From Candidatus Gastranaerophilales bacterium (GTDB lineage Bacteria; Cyanobacteriota; Vampirovibrionia; Gastranaerophilales; Gastranaerophilaceae): a DNA stretch of 64,000 bases. The stretch lies in the NCBI GenBank assembly GCA_944323685.1, contig CALUTJ010000002.1, positions 62,001 through 126,000 of the forward strand, read 5' to 3'. Made by a program: the position numbers and the translations under genes. How positions within the stretch are numbered: position 1 is the stretch's first letter; each line of letters begins with the position of its first letter. Below, piece by piece: positions 17,191-26,474 of the stretch. The notes under the pieces are model-generated. The model searched no databases, was not told the DNA's origin, and saw nothing but the letters and a program-made list of their open reading frames with translations.

Positions 17191-17359
17191 CTTTAAGACC
17201 TTCCTGCTATGCTTAAATGCTTAAAAAGCCCTCATAATCAAAATTTGCCATGCCCGAGCAGTTTTTGTTTACAAATTTTACAATTAGGGGAATATTAAGT
17301 ATTTTAGCAGGTAATTCAGACATTTGTAAAGGTACAAAATAATTAGGTTTGTCCGATTG

Positions 17360-18073
17360 TTATTTAGCAGGCTTGCCCTCGGGCAAAAGTCTGTAGCCGC
17401 CGCCGTAAATTGTTTCTATGTAATCTTTTCCGTCGGAAACTTTTTTGATTTTTGTTCTTAAATGTCTTATGTGCACGCGTATAGTTTCCACATCGTCATC
17501 GGGTGCATAGCCCCAGATGTCTTGCAAAAGCTTGCCGGAAGAAACCATGCAGTCGTGATTTTGAACAAGCAGATTTAATATATCGTATTCTATGGGGGTA
17601 AGTTTTGTGACTTTATCTTTAATTTTTACGCTGTAAGTTTCCGGCAGAAGGGTAATATCGCCTATTGTTAAAATTTCTTTTGTTGCAAGGGATTCAGGAA
17701 TTGCGTTGACTCTTTTTAAAAGTGCACGAACACGGACTTTTAGCTCTTCCATTTCAAAAGGTTTTACAAGATAATCGTCAACTCCGATATCAAAACCTTT
17801 AACTTTGTCCTCGAGCATATTGAGCGCCGTAAGCATAAGGATTGGAATGTCTCTGGTTGAAGGGTTTTCTCTGACACGTTTGGCTACAGTGTAACCGTCC
17901 ACGTCCGGCATCATAACATCAAGAATGATTAAATCCGGCAGCTCCTGTTTGGCAAGAGCAAATCCCTGTACACCGTCAAAAGCGGTTATTACATCATATC
18001 CGAAAAGTTCAAGATTAACTTTTATAAGTTCGTTGATTGCAGTATCATCATCGACTACTAAAATTTTACTCAT
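17360..18073 (-). CDS. OmpR-family response regulator (RpaB-like)
   Basis: A receiver domain (1-120) is followed by a winged-helix DNA-binding domain (about 135-232). The receiver has the acidic pocket D8-D10, phospho-acceptor D52 (LIILDVMMPDVDG), T82 and K104 (DDYLVKPF). The effector domain ends in VHIRHLRTKIKK and IYGGGYRL, typical of OmpR/PhoB proteins. The receiver sequence is reminiscent of cyanobacterial RpaA/RpaB, but that subgroup is inference. No histidine kinase gene is adjacent, so it is an orphan. It is divergent from speD with a 211-nt AT-rich region between the two start codons. Confidence 0.93.
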   Translation of the reverse strand: MSKILVVDDDTAINELIKVNLELFGYDVITAFDGVQGFALAKQELPDLIILDVMMPDVDGYTVAKRVRENPSTRDIPILMLTALNMLEDKVKGFDIGVDDYLVKPFEMEELKVRVRALLKRVNAIPESLATKEILTIGDITLLPETYSVKIKDKVTKLTPIEYDILNLLVQNHDCMVSSGKLLQDIWGYAPDDDVETIRVHIRHLRTKIKKVSDGKDYIETIYGGGYRLLPEGKPAK

Positions 18074-18284
18074 TATTTTCCTCTGGAATTATGTGAAATA
18101 ATCAATTATATATAGGTTGCACCTGTCTGTATAATAAACAAAAATATATTTATAATCTATTATGTATAGAAAGATTAAGAAATTTTACCAAAATTGGCAA
18201 AAATAAAAATTTTAGTATTTTTGTAGTATTATGATATTTATTGTAAAAAGTACACTGTAAGTGTTAGAAAAGGAGATAAATGAA

Positions 18285-18731
18285 TTGACTAAATCTATGA
18301 CAGCTTCTAACGTTTATCACGTTGATACAAAAGCGAAGTATCTTGGACAGCACGTTTTGGCTGAATTTTTTGAATGTGACCCTAACATTTTGAATAATGC
18401 ACAGAAGGTCGAAAGTCTTATGATTGATGCAGCACTGGAGTGCGGAGCAACAATCGTTCAAAAATGTTTTCATATGTTTAGTCCGCACGGAGTGAGCGGT
18501 GTTGTAATTATTTCTGAAAGCCATCTGGCAATTCATACGTGGCCTGAACTCGGGTATGCTGCAGTTGACTTATTCACATGCGGCGACAAATGCGACCCGA
18601 AAGTTGCTTATGAATTTCTTAAAAATGCTTTCCACTCAACAAAGGCTTCTTTCTCTGAATTAAAAAGAGGCAAAATTGACGCTGCTTCACATGTTTCAGA
18701 AACTCCTTTTGAAATTGCGAATCAGTTTTAA
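18285..18731 (+). CDS. speD: S-adenosylmethionine decarboxylase proenzyme
   Basis: SpeD makes decarboxylated SAM, the aminopropyl donor for spermidine. The proenzyme cleaves itself before the serine in VIISESHLAIHTWPE to form the pyruvoyl cofactor; that motif is intact, followed by GYAAVDLFTCGD. The frame is open from GTG 18261. The AAGGAG at 18270-18275 lies inside that stretch, so it cannot serve that start. It sits 9 nt before the in-frame TTG at 18285, which I take as the start (148 residues). No speE is nearby. A terminator follows. Confidence 0.93.
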   Translation: MTKSMTASNVYHVDTKAKYLGQHVLAEFFECDPNILNNAQKVESLMIDAALECGATIVQKCFHMFSPHGVSGVVIISESHLAIHTWPELGYAAVDLFTCGDKCDPKVAYEFLKNAFHSTKASFSELKRGKIDAASHVSETPFEIANQF

Positions 18732-18761
18732 CAAAATGATAATTTCATAAAGCTTAATAAA

Positions 18762-18793
18762 AACCCGATGTTAGCGTTGACATCGGGTTTTGT
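18762..18793 (+). terminator. Rho-independent terminator of speD
   Basis: A perfect 9-bp stem, AACCCGATG / CATCGGGTT, with a 10-nt loop is followed by TTTG, 30 nt after the speD stop. Confidence 0.8.
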
Positions 18794-18801
18794 TTGGGTT
18801 T

Positions 18802-18810
18802 TGATATACT
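18802..18810 (+). promoter_or_regulatory. Possible extended -10 promoter of rpsL-rpsG
   Basis: TGATATACT contains TG-n-TATACT, an extended -10 box, just after the speD terminator and about 155 nt before rpsL. No convincing -35 hexamer is visible at the expected distance. Confidence 0.4.
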
Positions 18811-18854
18811 TGTATCCCTGTCGGGAGTACAGATTTGTGCTGAATTCTGATTTC

Positions 18855-18905
18855 CGGTAAGGGTATGACGCACGGAGCGTCGTTGCAAACTCCGTAAAAC
18901 TAGGG
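18855..18905 (+). promoter_or_regulatory. Possible structured leader of rpsL with alternative hairpins
   Basis: In the long rpsL leader, GACGC-acgga-GCGTC (18867-18881) can form a compact hairpin. ACGGAG (18872-18877) can instead pair with CTCCGT (18890-18895). The two pairings use the same bases and exclude each other, as in autoregulatory ribosomal-protein leaders. This is seen by eye only. Confidence 0.3.
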
Positions 18906-18965
18906 CTAAGGTGTGTTGCCTGACCTGAATTAACAATAATAAAAATTTATATACAAGGAGAAATC

Positions 18966-19349
18966 ATGCCAACAATTGCACAATTGGTAAGAAAAGAACG
19001 TAAAAAATTAGTTGATAAAACTAAATCACCGGCTCTTACAAACTGCCCTCAAAGACGCGGCGTTTGCACAAGAGTTTATACAACTACACCGAAAAAACCT
19101 AACTCAGCTTTGAGAAAAGTTGCAAGGGTTAGATTAACTAACGGTTTTGAAGTTACATCTTATATTCCGGGTATCGGACACAACCTTCAGGAACACAGCG
19201 TTGTTCTTATCAGAGGCGGCAGGGTTAAAGACCTTCCGGGTGTTCGTTATCACATCGTAAGAGGCACATTAGATACTGCCGGCGTTGCTAACAGAGCTCA
19301 AAGCAGATCTAAATACGGTGCTAAAAAAGCTAAAGCAGCTAAAAAATAG
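18966..19349 (+). CDS. rpsL: 30S ribosomal protein S12
   Basis: S12 sits at the decoding centre. The 127-residue sequence has the invariant blocks [37 protein letters not shown] and [20 protein letters not shown], followed by [20 protein letters not shown] lies 7 nt before the ATG. It starts the str operon, here only rpsL-rpsG. The streptomycin-region lysines (TPKKPNS, and K in GRVKDLPG) are the wild-type form. Confidence 0.98.
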   Translation: MPTIAQLVRKERKKLVDKTKSPALTNCPQRRGVCTRVYTTTPKKPNSALRKVARVRLTNGFEVTSYIPGIGHNLQEHSVVLIRGGRVKDLPGVRYHIVRGTLDTAGVANRAQSRSKYGAKKAKAAKK

Positions 19350-19435
19350 TAATTTTTCGTTCTCAGAACAGAATATAATTTTTGTCTGACGGTCGAAATC
19401 TGAAACAGTAACTACAAGAAAAAGGAATTATAAAG

Positions 19436-19906
19436 ATGTCAAGAAGAAATAAACCACCAAAACGTATACCGGCACCTGATGCTATATACAACAGTGTCGA
19501 TATTGCAAAATTCATCAACAGATTGATGAGAAGAGGCAAAAAATCTATTGCAGAAAAAATCTTCTACGAAACAATGGAAGCTATTAAAGAAAGAACAAAA
19601 GAAGATCCTATCGAAATCTTCAACAAAGCTTTTACTAACACAACTCCGCTTTTGGAAGTTAAAGCAAGAAGAATCGGCGGTTCTACATATCAGGTTCCTG
19701 TAGAAGTTAAAGCTGACAGAGGCAAAGGCCTTGCTGCTATCTGGATGATTGATGCGGCTAAGAAAAGACACGGCAAATCAATGAAAGAAAAATTAACTGC
19801 CGAGTTAATCGATGCTTCAAACGGTCAGGGTGCTGCTTGCAAAAAACGTGAAGACACCCACAAAATGGCAGAAGCTAACAAAGCATTTGCTCACTACAGA
19901 TATTAA
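19436..19906 (+). CDS. rpsG: 30S ribosomal protein S7
   Basis: S7 is a primary binder of the 16S rRNA 3' domain. The 156-residue product has the usual length and motifs: FINRLMRRGKKSIAEKIFYE, ARRIGGSTYQVPVEV and the C-terminal KKREDTHKMAEANKAFAHYR. It follows rpsL by 86 nt with AAAGGAA as ribosome site. In most bacteria fusA and tuf come next. Here a strong terminator follows and then nifJ, so the str operon is split. Confidence 0.98.
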   Translation: MSRRNKPPKRIPAPDAIYNSVDIAKFINRLMRRGKKSIAEKIFYETMEAIKERTKEDPIEIFNKAFTNTTPLLEVKARRIGGSTYQVPVEVKADRGKGLAAIWMIDAAKKRHGKSMKEKLTAELIDASNGQGAACKKREDTHKMAEANKAFAHYRY

Positions 19907-19929
19907 TATCTCAAAAAAAAATAACAAAA

Positions 19930-19960
19930 AGAGCTCTGAAAGCAATTTCAGGGCTCTTTT
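19930..19960 (+). terminator. Rho-independent terminator of rpsL-rpsG
   Basis: An 11-bp stem, GAGCTCTGAAA / TTTCAGGGCTC, with one G-U pair and a GCAA tetraloop is followed by TTTT, 24 nt after the rpsG stop. Confidence 0.9.
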
Positions 19961-20165
19961 ATTCTGGCTCCCTGTATTAATTTTGAAACAATTTTACAGC
20001 CGGCAAGTAAGCGATTGTTCATTTAACAAAAATACTACAATTTTGTTGCAAAAAAATTGCCCCGAAACCGTTATTTTATTTGTATTAAAAAATGGTTTGT
20101 ATTACCATATACTTATGTAGTTAGAATTAGGCAATAGTATACACTAACAAGGAGGGTACTTTATT

Positions 20166-23100
20166 ATGCCAGGTAAAACAATAACTGTTGATGGTAACTA
20201 CGCAGCAGCGCATATTGCCTATGCTCTGAGCGAAGTATCAGCAATTTATCCTATCACTCCTTCTTCTACAATGGGTGAATGGGTTGATGAATGGGCGTCC
20301 CAGCACAAAAAGAACATCTGGGGCAAAGAAGTAAAAGTAGCGGAAATGCAGTCAGAAGCAGGTGCAGCAGGTGCTGTTCACGGTTCACTTGCAGCAGGTG
20401 CTTTGACTTCTACATACACAGCATCTCAGGGTTTATTATTAATGATTCCTGTAATGCATAAAGCAGCAGGCGAAATGCTCCCGCACGTTATCCACGTTTC
20501 AGCACGTGCGCTGGCTGCTCAATCACTCGCAATCTTTGGCGACCACACAGACGTTATGGGTTGCAGAAACACAGGTTATGCAATGCTGGCTGCTAACTCT
20601 GTTCAGGAAGAAATGGATATGGCTCTTGTTGCTCACCTTGCAACTTACAAAGCTAAAGTTCCTTTCTTGCAGTTCTTTGACGGTTTCAGAACTTCTCACG
20701 AAGTACACAAAATCGAAGAAATCTCTTACGAAGATATTGCTAAATTAGTTGAACCCAAATATATTGAAGAATTCAAAAAAAGAGCAATGCGTCCTGAAGC
20801 TCCTATCTGCAAAGTCGGCGCTCAAAACACAGACGTATACTTCCAAGGCAGAGAAACTGTTAACAAATACTATGAAGCAGTACCTGATATTGTTCAGGAA
20901 TATATGGATAAAGTTGCCGCTGTAACAGGCAGACAGTATCATCCGTTCGATTACGTAGGTGCTCCTGATGCAACCGATGTTATCGTTGCTATAGGTTCTT
21001 CCTGCGAAACTATTGAAGAAACTATCGAATACCTCAACTCTACAAGAGGCACAAAATACGGTCTTGTTAAAGTCAGATTGTACAGACCGTTCGATACAAA
21101 ACGCTTTAACGAAGCATTGCCGAAAACCGTTAAACGTATCAACGTTCTCGACAGAACAAAAGAACCCGGTTCAATCGGTGAACCTTTATACATGGACGTT
21201 GTTGCAGCTCTTGAAAACAAAGACATCAGAGTTATCGGCGGCCGTTACGGTTTGTCTTCAAAAGAATTTACTCCGTCAATGGTTCTCGCTATTTACAAAC
21301 ACGGCGAAAGCAACGGTTTCCACGGCTTTACAGTAGGTATCGAAGACGATGTAACTCACAAATCACTGAAAGTTGAAGAACACATCGTTACAGAACCTGC
21401 CGGAACAACAAACTGTATGTTCTGGGGCTTAGGTTCTGACGGTACTGTTGGTGCTAACAAAAACTCAATCAAGATTATCGGTCAATATACAAACAAAGAT
21501 GCGCAAGCTTACTTTGCTTATGACTCTAAAAAATCTTTCGGTGTAACCGTTTCTCACTTGAGATTCGGCGACAAACCGATTAAATCAACATACTTAATCA
21601 CAGCACCTGACTTTGTTTCTTGCTCTGCTCACTCTTACATCGGCAGATATGACCTGTTAAAAGGCATTAAAGAAGGCGGTGTATTCCTTCTTAACAGCCC
21701 GTGGTCAAAAGAAGAAGCCTTCTCTCACCTGACAAGAGATATGCAAGAAACCATCATCAATAAGAAAATCAAATTCTACAACATAGATGCAGAAGCTCTT
21801 ATTGAAAAACAACCCGGTTTGCGCGGTAAAGGTGCAAACACAGTAATGATGGTTGCTTACTTCAAAGTATCAGGTATCATTCCTTTTGAACAAGCTTTAG
21901 AAGGTATGAGAGAAATGACTAAGAAAACCTTCAAGAAAAAAGGCGACGATGTTGTTAATATGAACCTTGCTTTGATTGATGCAGCAGTTGACGCTTGCGA
22001 AGAAGTTGTTGTACCTGCTTCATTAAACGGAGTAGAAGCAGCAGCTCCTGTTAAATTCATCTCTGATGACGCAAGCGATTTCGCTAAGAAAATCATTGAA
22101 CCTTCAATGAGACAAAAAGGCGACGACATCCCTGTATCAGCTATGTCAGTTGACGGTGTAATCCCGACAGGTACTTCCTGCCTTGAAAAACGTGCAATCG
22201 CACCGCGTGTTCCTCACTGGAATTCAGAAGCTTGTATCCAGTGCGGTATCTGTGCTTCTGCTTGTCCGCACGCGGCTATCAGAACTAAACTTGTTGAAAA
22301 AGAAAACCTCGGCAATGCTCCGGAATCTTTCAACACAGTTGAAGCTAAACCTAACCTCAACGGCGAACACTTCAAAGTTCAGGTTTACTGCAAAGATTGT
22401 ACAGGCTGCGGCGTTTGCGTTGACCAGTGCCCTGCTAACAAAAACCCTGAAAAACAGGCTCTTACATGGTCTTCTGTAGAAGCTGAAGAAGCAGCAGGCG
22501 AATGCGTAAACGAAAAATTCTTTGACGAATTACCTGACAACGTAATGGGCAAAAACACTACAAAAACTATCAAAGGTGCAATGCTCAGAAAACCGTTGTT
22601 TGAATTCTCAGGCGCTTGCGCAGGCTGCGGAGAAACACCTTATGTTAAACTCGTTTCTCAATTGTTCGGTGAAAACGCTATCGTTGCTAACGCAACAGGT
22701 TGTTCTTCAATCTACTCAGGTACTTTCCCGACAATTCCTTACACAACAACTAAAGAAGGCAGAGGGCCGGCATGGGCTAACTCACTGTTTGAAGACAACG
22801 CTGAATTCGGCTTTGGTATGAGATTGGCAGTTGATCAAAACAGAGATACTTTAAAAACTTATGTTGAAAAAGTTCTCGAAAACGAAAAAACTCCTGCTGA
22901 CCTTAAAGAAGCTTTAACAGAAGCAATGTCTCACTGGGATAACTCAAAAACAGAAGAAGCAGTTGCTGCACAAAACAAAGTAAAAGCAGTTCTTGCTAAA
23001 TATGCTGACGTTCAATGCCCTGATCTGGCTAAAGTAAGAGAATTACAAGATTACTTTACAGACAAATCCGTATGGATTATAGGCGGTGACGGCTGGGCTA

Positions 23101-23699
23101 ACGATATCGGTTACGGCGGTATTGACCACGTTCTTGCTCAAAACAAAAACGTTAATATCCTCGTTCTCGATACAGAGGTTTACTCTAACACAGGCGGTCA
23201 GGCTTCTAAGTCTACACCTACAGGTGCTGTTGCAAAATTTGCTACAGGCGGTAAACCAACCTACAAGAAAAACATGGGCTTGATGAGCATGTCATACGGT
23301 TACGTATATGTTGCATCAGTTGCATTGGGCGCTGACAGAGCACAAACTCTTAAAGCATTCCAGGAAGCTGAAGCATACAACGGACCTTCTATCATCTTTG
23401 CTTATGCACCTTGTATCGCTCACGGTATCGATATGAGCAAAACCCAGACAGAACAAAAACGTGCTGTTGAAGCAGGCTACTATCCGTTATACAGATACAA
23501 CCCTGAAAACGAACAGCCGTTCAGCTGGGATGCTAAAGATCCTAAAGGCAACTATCAAGAGTTCATCAGAAGTGAAGGACGTTACAAACAGTTGTTGAAA
23601 ACCAACCCTGAACACGCTGAAGCTCTTTATACTCAGGCTGAATCCGATGCAGCTAAGAGAATGGCTGTATTCAAATCAGTCGGCGAGTTGTTGAAGTAA
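20166..23699 (+). CDS. nifJ: Pyruvate:ferredoxin (flavodoxin) oxidoreductase
   Basis: This single-chain PFOR of 1177 residues oxidises pyruvate and CoA to acetyl-CoA and CO2 and reduces ferredoxin or flavodoxin. It is central to anaerobic fermentation. It has the N-terminal pyrimidine-binding domain (YAAAHIAYALSEVSAIYPIT), the gamma region, and two 4Fe-4S clusters in CIQCGICASACP and CKDCTGCGVCVDQCP. The proximal cluster and TPP domain follow, with GACAGCGE and GGDGWANDIGYGGIDHVL. A very strong ribosome site, AAGGAGGGT, precedes the ATG. A terminator follows the stop. It is monocistronic, and the frequent use of a few codons (for example GAA, AAA, GCT) fits high expression. Confidence 0.97.
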   Translation: MPGKTITVDGNYAAAHIAYALSEVSAIYPITPSSTMGEWVDEWASQHKKNIWGKEVKVAEMQSEAGAAGAVHGSLAAGALTSTYTASQGLLLMIPVMHKAAGEMLPHVIHVSARALAAQSLAIFGDHTDVMGCRNTGYAMLAANSVQEEMDMALVAHLATYKAKVPFLQFFDGFRTSHEVHKIEEISYEDIAKLVEPKYIEEFKKRAMRPEAPICKVGAQNTDVYFQGRETVNKYYEAVPDIVQEYMDKVAAVTGRQYHPFDYVGAPDATDVIVAIGSSCETIEETIEYLNSTRGTKYGLVKVRLYRPFDTKRFNEALPKTVKRINVLDRTKEPGSIGEPLYMDVVAALENKDIRVIGGRYGLSSKEFTPSMVLAIYKHGESNGFHGFTVGIEDDVTHKSLKVEEHIVTEPAGTTNCMFWGLGSDGTVGANKNSIKIIGQYTNKDAQAYFAYDSKKSFGVTVSHLRFGDKPIKSTYLITAPDFVSCSAHSYIGRYDLLKGIKEGGVFLLNSPWSKEEAFSHLTRDMQETIINKKIKFYNIDAEALIEKQPGLRGKGANTVMMVAYFKVSGIIPFEQALEGMREMTKKTFKKKGDDVVNMNLALIDAAVDACEEVVVPASLNGVEAAAPVKFISDDASDFAKKIIEPSMRQKGDDIPVSAMSVDGVIPTGTSCLEKRAIAPRVPHWNSEACIQCGICASACPHAAIRTKLVEKENLGNAPESFNTVEAKPNLNGEHFKVQVYCKDCTGCGVCVDQCPANKNPEKQALTWSSVEAEEAAGECVNEKFFDELPDNVMGKNTTKTIKGAMLRKPLFEFSGACAGCGETPYVKLVSQLFGENAIVANATGCSSIYSGTFPTIPYTTTKEGRGPAWANSLFEDNAEFGFGMRLAVDQNRDTLKTYVEKVLENEKTPADLKEALTEAMSHWDNSKTEEAVAAQNKVKAVLAKYADVQCPDLAKVRELQDYFTDKSVWIIGGDGWANDIGYGGIDHVLAQNKNVNILVLDTEVYSNTGGQASKSTPTGAVAKFATGGKPTYKKNMGLMSMSYGYVYVASVALGADRAQTLKAFQEAEAYNGPSIIFAYAPCIAHGIDMSKTQTEQKRAVEAGYYPLYRYNPENEQPFSWDAKDPKGNYQEFIRSEGRYKQLLKTNPEHAEALYTQAESDAAKRMAVFKSVGELLK

Positions 23700-23723
23700 A
23701 TAACTAAAACTTCATAAAACCTA

Positions 23724-23763
23724 AACAGGTACCTGACATTGCGCGGGTGCCTGTTTTTTTTAT
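23724..23763 (+). terminator. Rho-independent terminator of nifJ
   Basis: A 10-bp stem, AACAGGTACC / GGTGCCTGTT (one G-U pair), is followed by a long T tract, 24 nt after the stop. Confidence 0.9.
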
Positions 23764-23882
23764 TATATAAAACAAGCAATTATCCTGAAGCTTTCAAAAA
23801 AAATATCGATGGCTTGAAGCTAAACTTACTACACAGGTCTTGTTGTTACTCACCTTTAATTTGCTGAGAATTTATTTGTAAA

Positions 23883-23911
23883 TTTACATAACTTAATAAA
23901 AATGTTAGAAT
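23883..23911 (+). promoter_or_regulatory. Predicted promoter of the matrixin pair
   Basis: TTTACA (23883-23888), a 17-nt spacer and TAGAAT (23906-23911) lie 41 nt before the first protease gene. Confidence 0.45.
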
Positions 23912-23952
23912 ATAAATAATTAATTAACATAAGCAATAAAAAGAAAAGTCTT

Positions 23953-24477
23953 ATGAAATCAATACTTAAATTATTAATTATAATGTTATTTACTGCTGCA
24001 CCTGCATTTGCTGCTAAAGACTATTTAGAAGACATACGTGTGGTCAAGTACTGGGACGAGCCTCAAAATATTACGGTTTGGGTACAGCCCAGCAAATATT
24101 CAAAATTGGCATATGATTCCTTTCGCGCCTGGATGAAGGCAGCAGACGGATGTATCAGGTTTGTGGATGCAAAATCAGAACAAAGCGCAAATATACAAGT
24201 ATACTTTTCAGATTCTTCCAGAGTCAAAGGCAGTCTAAATGCTGTAGGCGTTACCAGTTATGGTAAAAAATCTCAAAGAATAATAATAGCAACCAGACTG
24301 ACAACGAGAATGCAAATAGAATCTGTTTTGCTGCATGAAATAGGACACGCACTCGGAATAAACGGGCATTCACGTGACATAACAAGTATAATGTACCCTA
24401 ATACCGGAACTGCTGCCGGAAGAAGACTTACAAACAAAGACGCAGCCACTATACAAAAAATGTACTGTAGAAGATAA
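23953..24477 (+). CDS. Secreted matrixin-like zinc metalloprotease, copy 1
   Basis: A signal peptide (about 1-20, ending in APAFA-A) directs the 174-residue protein out of the cytoplasm. The zinc site H-E-I-G-H-A-L-G-I-N-G-H and a Met-turn (IMYPN) about 10 residues later are those of metzincins of the matrixin (M10) type. The catalytic domain is minimal, with no propeptide cysteine switch and no added domains. Its tandem neighbour is a clear paralogue (both have a V-W-V-Q start and a D-A-x-S-E-x-x-A-x-I-x-V-Y-F segment). It could cleave host or envelope proteins; the substrate is unknown. Confidence 0.85.
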   Translation: MKSILKLLIIMLFTAAPAFAAKDYLEDIRVVKYWDEPQNITVWVQPSKYSKLAYDSFRAWMKAADGCIRFVDAKSEQSANIQVYFSDSSRVKGSLNAVGVTSYGKKSQRIIIATRLTTRMQIESVLLHEIGHALGINGHSRDITSIMYPNTGTAAGRRLTNKDAATIQKMYCRR

Positions 24478-24491
24478 CAAAGGAATAATAT

Positions 24492-25055
24492 ATGAGAAAA
24501 TTTTTTACTATAATTGCTATGATTTTAACAGCTATGACACTTACGCCTTTAACCTGTCTGGCCGGCGACAATTACATAAATGAGCTATCCAAGTATGCAG
24601 TATGGAAGCAAAATAAACGTATCAAAGTATGGGTGCAGGAATCCCCTTACTCTCAAGGTGTGTACAATGCATTTAGAGAATGGATGATAGCGGGCGGCGG
24701 ATGCATAAAATTTCTGGATGCAACCAGCGAAAAAAATGCAGATATAAGAGTTTACTTTGTTGAACGACTTTCCGGCAATAAAGCAGGTGTGACACATCAC
24801 AGAAGTATCGGTAAATATATGGTTTCAGCAGATGTAACCATAGGTTATAAAGATTTGTATCAGGATAGAACACTGTCACAGGATGAGGTTTATGCAGTCG
24901 CCGTACACGAAATAGGCCACGCACTCGGTATTATGGGACATTCTTCAAACAGAAACGACATAATGTATCCTAATACCAACGTTGTAGGGATTCACGCCTC
25001 TGCCAGAGATTTCAACACAATTAGAGAATTCTACTGTTCCGGTAAGTACAACTAA
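24492..25055 (+). CDS. Secreted matrixin-like zinc metalloprotease, copy 2
   Basis: This 187-residue paralogue of the preceding gene starts 14 nt after it, with AAAGGAA as ribosome site. A signal peptide runs to about residue 25 (LTCLAG). The zinc site HEIGHALGIMGHSS and the IMYPN Met-turn are intact. It differs from copy 1 in the middle of the domain, where 'SIGKYMVSADVTIGYKDLYQ' replaces 'SYGKKSQRIIIATRL', so the two may cut different targets. The stop codon overlaps that of the convergent phosphorylase gene by 4 nt. Confidence 0.85.
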   Translation: MRKFFTIIAMILTAMTLTPLTCLAGDNYINELSKYAVWKQNKRIKVWVQESPYSQGVYNAFREWMIAGGGCIKFLDATSEKNADIRVYFVERLSGNKAGVTHHRSIGKYMVSADVTIGYKDLYQDRTLSQDEVYAVAVHEIGHALGIMGHSSNRNDIMYPNTNVVGIHASARDFNTIREFYCSGKYN

Positions 25056-26362
25056 ATAATTCTATAAATCAAAGAGCCTCTGTTTCTCTGTTCGTATGAG
25101 TATGAAAATGCTTCTTTCAGGTACTCTCTTGCAGTTTCAATCTTATCAGCATCGTTTGCATACAGCGTTGCAACAACATCGCCTTCCGCAATTGGCTCGC
25201 CGCAGATTTTATTAAGATATATTCCTGCGGAATAGTCTATAATATCGTGTTTCTTTTCTCTGCCGGCGCCTAGGAGCTTGCAAGCATAGGCTGTTTTGTA
25301 GGCATCAACATTCCAGATAAAACCGTTTTGAGGAGCTTTAATCTGATAAGCATAATTAGGCTGGGAAAGGAATCTGTAGTTTTCTATAACATTAGGATTT
25401 CCGCCCTGAGAGCTGATAAGTTTTTTGAAATATTCAAGCCCTTTGCCGGAGGTAACTGCCTCATCAATTTTTTGATAAGCCTCATCTTTGTTTTGAACTT
25501 TGCCTAACTCAGTTAACGCAAGAGCAGCCATTTCATAAGTAAGCTCCTTCAGGTCAGGGGTCATATTACCTTTTAAAAACTCTATTGATTCTATAACCTC
25601 AATGGCATTGCCGACTGCCCTGCCTAATGGCTGCTCCATAGAGGTAATAACGGCGTGGAACTTTTTGCCCAGCATATCGGCAATATTAACCATCCATTGA
25701 GCTAGCTCCGTGGCTTCTTCAGGAGTTTTTAAAAACGCACCCGAGCCGTATTTTACATCTAATATTACATAATCAGCCCCCGAGGCAATTTTTTTAGAAA
25801 CAACAGAAGACGCAATCAAAGGTATAGAATCAACTGTTGCCGTAACATCACGCAGGGCATAAAGCCTTCCGTCAGCAGGCGTAAGGCGTTTTGTCTGCGC
25901 ACCTATCGCAAGCCCCACCTCTTTAACTTTTTGTATAAGCTCGTCAATTTCCAGATTTGTTTTAAATCCGGGGATAGATTCTAATTTGTCGATTGTGCCG
26001 CCTGTGTGCCCCAGCCCTCTGCCTGAAAGTTTTGCTATCGGGATTCCGCAGGCAGCAAGAAGGGGGATTAAAATAAGGGTAATTTTATCGCCTACTCCGC
26101 CTGTTGAGTGTTTATCAAGCACCTTTTCTCCGTTCTGACAGATAGGGGACAGGTCTATTATTTCGCCGGAGCTTATAATTTCTTGCGTAAGGTAGGCTGT
26201 TTCCTGAAGTGTCATACCTTTAAAATAAACAGCCATAAGCCACGCGGAAATCTGATAGTCCTCAGCCATTCCGCTCATCAATGAATTTATTATAAAATTC
26301 ATTTCTTCTTTTGTATGCTCGCCGCCACGTTTTTTCTTTTCAATTAAATCAACAAATCTCAA
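25052..26362 (-). CDS. Pyrimidine-nucleoside / thymidine phosphorylase
   Basis: The enzyme splits thymidine, deoxyuridine or uridine with phosphate in nucleoside salvage. The 436-residue protein has the family signature SGRGLGHTGGTIDKLESIPG, the phosphate loop KHSTGGVGDK and SVVSKKIASGADYVILDVK. The C-terminal alpha/beta domain is complete. The fold and length fit either pdp or deoA; substrate range cannot be read by eye, so no symbol is given. It is a single gene that converges on the matrixin pair. Confidence 0.93.
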   Translation of the reverse strand: MRFVDLIEKKKRGGEHTKEEMNFIINSLMSGMAEDYQISAWLMAVYFKGMTLQETAYLTQEIISSGEIIDLSPICQNGEKVLDKHSTGGVGDKITLILIPLLAACGIPIAKLSGRGLGHTGGTIDKLESIPGFKTNLEIDELIQKVKEVGLAIGAQTKRLTPADGRLYALRDVTATVDSIPLIASSVVSKKIASGADYVILDVKYGSGAFLKTPEEATELAQWMVNIADMLGKKFHAVITSMEQPLGRAVGNAIEVIESIEFLKGNMTPDLKELTYEMAALALTELGKVQNKDEAYQKIDEAVTSGKGLEYFKKLISSQGGNPNVIENYRFLSQPNYAYQIKAPQNGFIWNVDAYKTAYACKLLGAGREKKHDIIDYSAGIYLNKICGEPIAEGDVVATLYANDADKIETAREYLKEAFSYSYEQRNRGSLIYRII

Positions 26363-26474
26363 TGCTTATTACCCCTTTTTGATGACACATATTCAGGATA
26401 GCATAAGTTTTTATTTAAGGCATATTGTAACCATATATTACCTGATACACGTATCGAATGCTGCGGCTTTTTGT

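Noticed and set aside
18966-19906. Possible horizontal transfer of rpsL-rpsG
   Set aside because: Composition and codon use are like other highly expressed genes in the window, and the sequences are typical.
19812-20120. Rightward frame across the end of rpsG and the terminator
   Set aside because: It reads through the rpsG coding end and the terminator hairpin in another frame and has no start signal.
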